This document shows, in pieces, positions 15,185 to 16,017 of a stretch of 16,017 bases of DNA; the first letter of the stretch is position 1; each line of letters begins with the position of its first letter. The notes beneath the pieces were generated by a model that worked only from the letters and a program-made list of their open reading frames with translations, made no database searches and was not told the DNA's origin. Position numbers and translations under genes: made by a program. Location of the stretch: positions 1 to 16,017 of the forward strand of contig JAEYVD010000878.1 of NCBI GenBank assembly GCA_023432075.1, read 5' to 3'. The stretch is from Pseudomonadota bacterium (GTDB lineage Bacteria; Pseudomonadota; Gammaproteobacteria; Burkholderiales; Burkholderiaceae_B).

Positions 15185-15913
15185 CTACTGCGCGCGACGC
15201 AGGCGCTCGCGGCTGTTGCTCAGGTGCGTGCGCATCGCCGCGCGCGCGGCCTCGGAGTCCTGGCGCGTGATGGCGCTGTAGATGTCTTCGTGCTCGAGGT
15301 TCACGCGCGCCAGATAGGCCGCGCGGTCTTCGTGCGCGAACTTGGCCGAATTGATGCGGGTGCGGGGAATGATGGCGGATCCCAGATGCGCCATGAGGTC
15401 GGCGAAGTAACGGTTGTCGGTCGACTGGGCCACCAGCAGATGGAACTGGAAATCCGGCGTGATCGTGTCGCCGCCAGTGTCCAGCGCCTGCTTGAAGGCG
15501 TCCAGCGCCCGCCGCATCGCCTGCAACTGATCTTCGCTGCGGCGGATTGCCGCCAGGCCCGCGGCCTCGCTTTCCAGGCAGATACGCAGTTCCAGCAGGA
15601 CCAGCACGTCGCGCACGGTGGCAATGTCGGCCGGGTCCACGCGGAAATCACCGCCGCCGCTGGGCTCCAGCGCATACGTGCCCACGCCATGATGCGTTTC
15701 AACAAGGCCCGAAGCCTGCAATCGCGACAGCGCCTCGCGCACGACCGTGCGGCTGACGCCGAACTGACGCATGATGGCCGATTCGGTGGGCAGCTTGTCG
15801 CCGGGACGGATTTCACCGCTGCGGATGCGTTCGGAAATGCTTTCGACCAGGCCTTGCGCCAGGTTGCGAGGACGACGCTGCGGCAGGACGGGGGTATCGA
15901 CAGGAGCGTTCAT
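15185..15913 (-). CDS. GntR-family (FadR subfamily, FCD domain) transcriptional regulator
   Basis: DNA-binding metabolic regulator of 242 aa. Residues about 16-84 are the GntR winged helix-turn-helix (LAQGLVESISERIRSGEIRP, LPTESAIMRQFGVSRTVVRE, VETHHGVGTYALEP). Residues about 98-235 are the all-helical FCD ligand domain, with the usual metal ligands Asp154 and His158 (PDFQFH), His208 (LEHED) and His230 (MRTHL), suggesting a carboxylate ligand bound through a metal ion. Such regulators usually repress a neighbouring sugar-acid or organic-acid operon; the likely target is a gene beyond the right edge, since the gene to its left is an envelope gene separated by a terminator. ATG 15913 has a poor ribosome binding site but no better start is in frame. 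A TTGTACGATAA site 70 bases upstream suggests autoregulation. Confidence 0.92.
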   Translation of the reverse strand: MNAPVDTPVLPQRRPRNLAQGLVESISERIRSGEIRPGDKLPTESAIMRQFGVSRTVVREALSRLQASGLVETHHGVGTYALEPSGGGDFRVDPADIATVRDVLVLLELRICLESEAAGLAAIRRSEDQLQAMRRALDAFKQALDTGGDTITPDFQFHLLVAQSTDNRYFADLMAHLGSAIIPRTRINSAKFAHEDRAAYLARVNLEHEDIYSAITRQDSEAARAAMRTHLSNSRERLRRAQ

Positions 15914-15983
15914 CAGGGATTATCCGAAGACGGTTGCGCAGCGCTTGACGCTGGAAAATGGCGATCATTATACTTCGCGACAG

Positions 15984-15994
15984 TTGTACGATAA
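15984..15994. promoter_or_regulatory. Candidate FadR-family operator upstream of the GntR-type gene
   Basis: TTGTACGATAA matches TnGTnnnACnA with one mismatch and lies 71 bases upstream of the regulator start, next to a second GTAC half (CGTACC) and close to the window edge, where a divergent operon probably begins. Likely autoregulatory; by-eye match only. Confidence 0.4.
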
Positions 15995-16017
15995 CGTACC
16001 AGACAAGTCCACTCCAC

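Overview
The window is GC-rich DNA (third codon positions almost all G or C) with gene content and protein sequences typical of a betaproteobacterium of the Alcaligenaceae, most like Achromobacter or Bordetella. That assignment rests on recognising the genes, not on a database search. Twelve protein genes are supported, one of them cut by the left edge. No tRNA, rRNA, insertion sequence or CRISPR array was seen. No gene-free stretch exceeds about 235 bases.

Left region (1-4944). A methyl-accepting chemotaxis protein (minus strand, C-terminus outside the window) is followed upstream by a housekeeping block: lolB (outer-membrane lipoprotein receptor) and a secreted TPR protein, both on the minus strand with a 4-base GTGA overlap, and divergently mutM (formamidopyrimidine-DNA glycosylase).

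Middle region (4945-11935). This is an aromatic catabolic block centred on homogentisate. A sigma70-type promoter leads an MBL-fold protein that has lost its second metal site, a class A FAD monooxygenase and a 66-aa partner protein. The last two resemble the MhaA/MhaB pair that turns 3-hydroxyphenylacetate into homogentisate. A LysR-type regulator on the minus strand separates them from hmgA (homogentisate 1,2-dioxygenase) and fahA (fumarylacetoacetase). Together these would carry 3-hydroxyphenylacetate (or homogentisate from tyrosine or phenylalanine) to fumarate and acetoacetate. The maleylacetoacetate isomerase step is not encoded here. Both promoter regions share a TTTATAG-N8/9-TTGCA arrangement, which suggests common control by the LysR protein.

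Right region (11904-16017). Minus-strand envelope genes follow: an LtaS-like phosphoglycerol/phosphoethanolamine-transferase-type sulfatase-fold protein and, 45 bases downstream, a PlsC/YihG-type acyltransferase. The acyltransferase has a pentapeptide-repeat tail encoded by a 15-bp minisatellite. A 13-bp-stem inverted repeat lies between fahA and this convergent gene. Upstream, a GntR/FadR-type (FCD) regulator with a clear intrinsic terminator has TTGT-ACG-ACAA-like candidate operators on both sides.

The most interesting points are the metal-site-degenerate MBL protein linked to the MhaAB-like hydroxylase, the shared promoter motif in the catabolic block, and the minisatellite tail on the acyltransferase.
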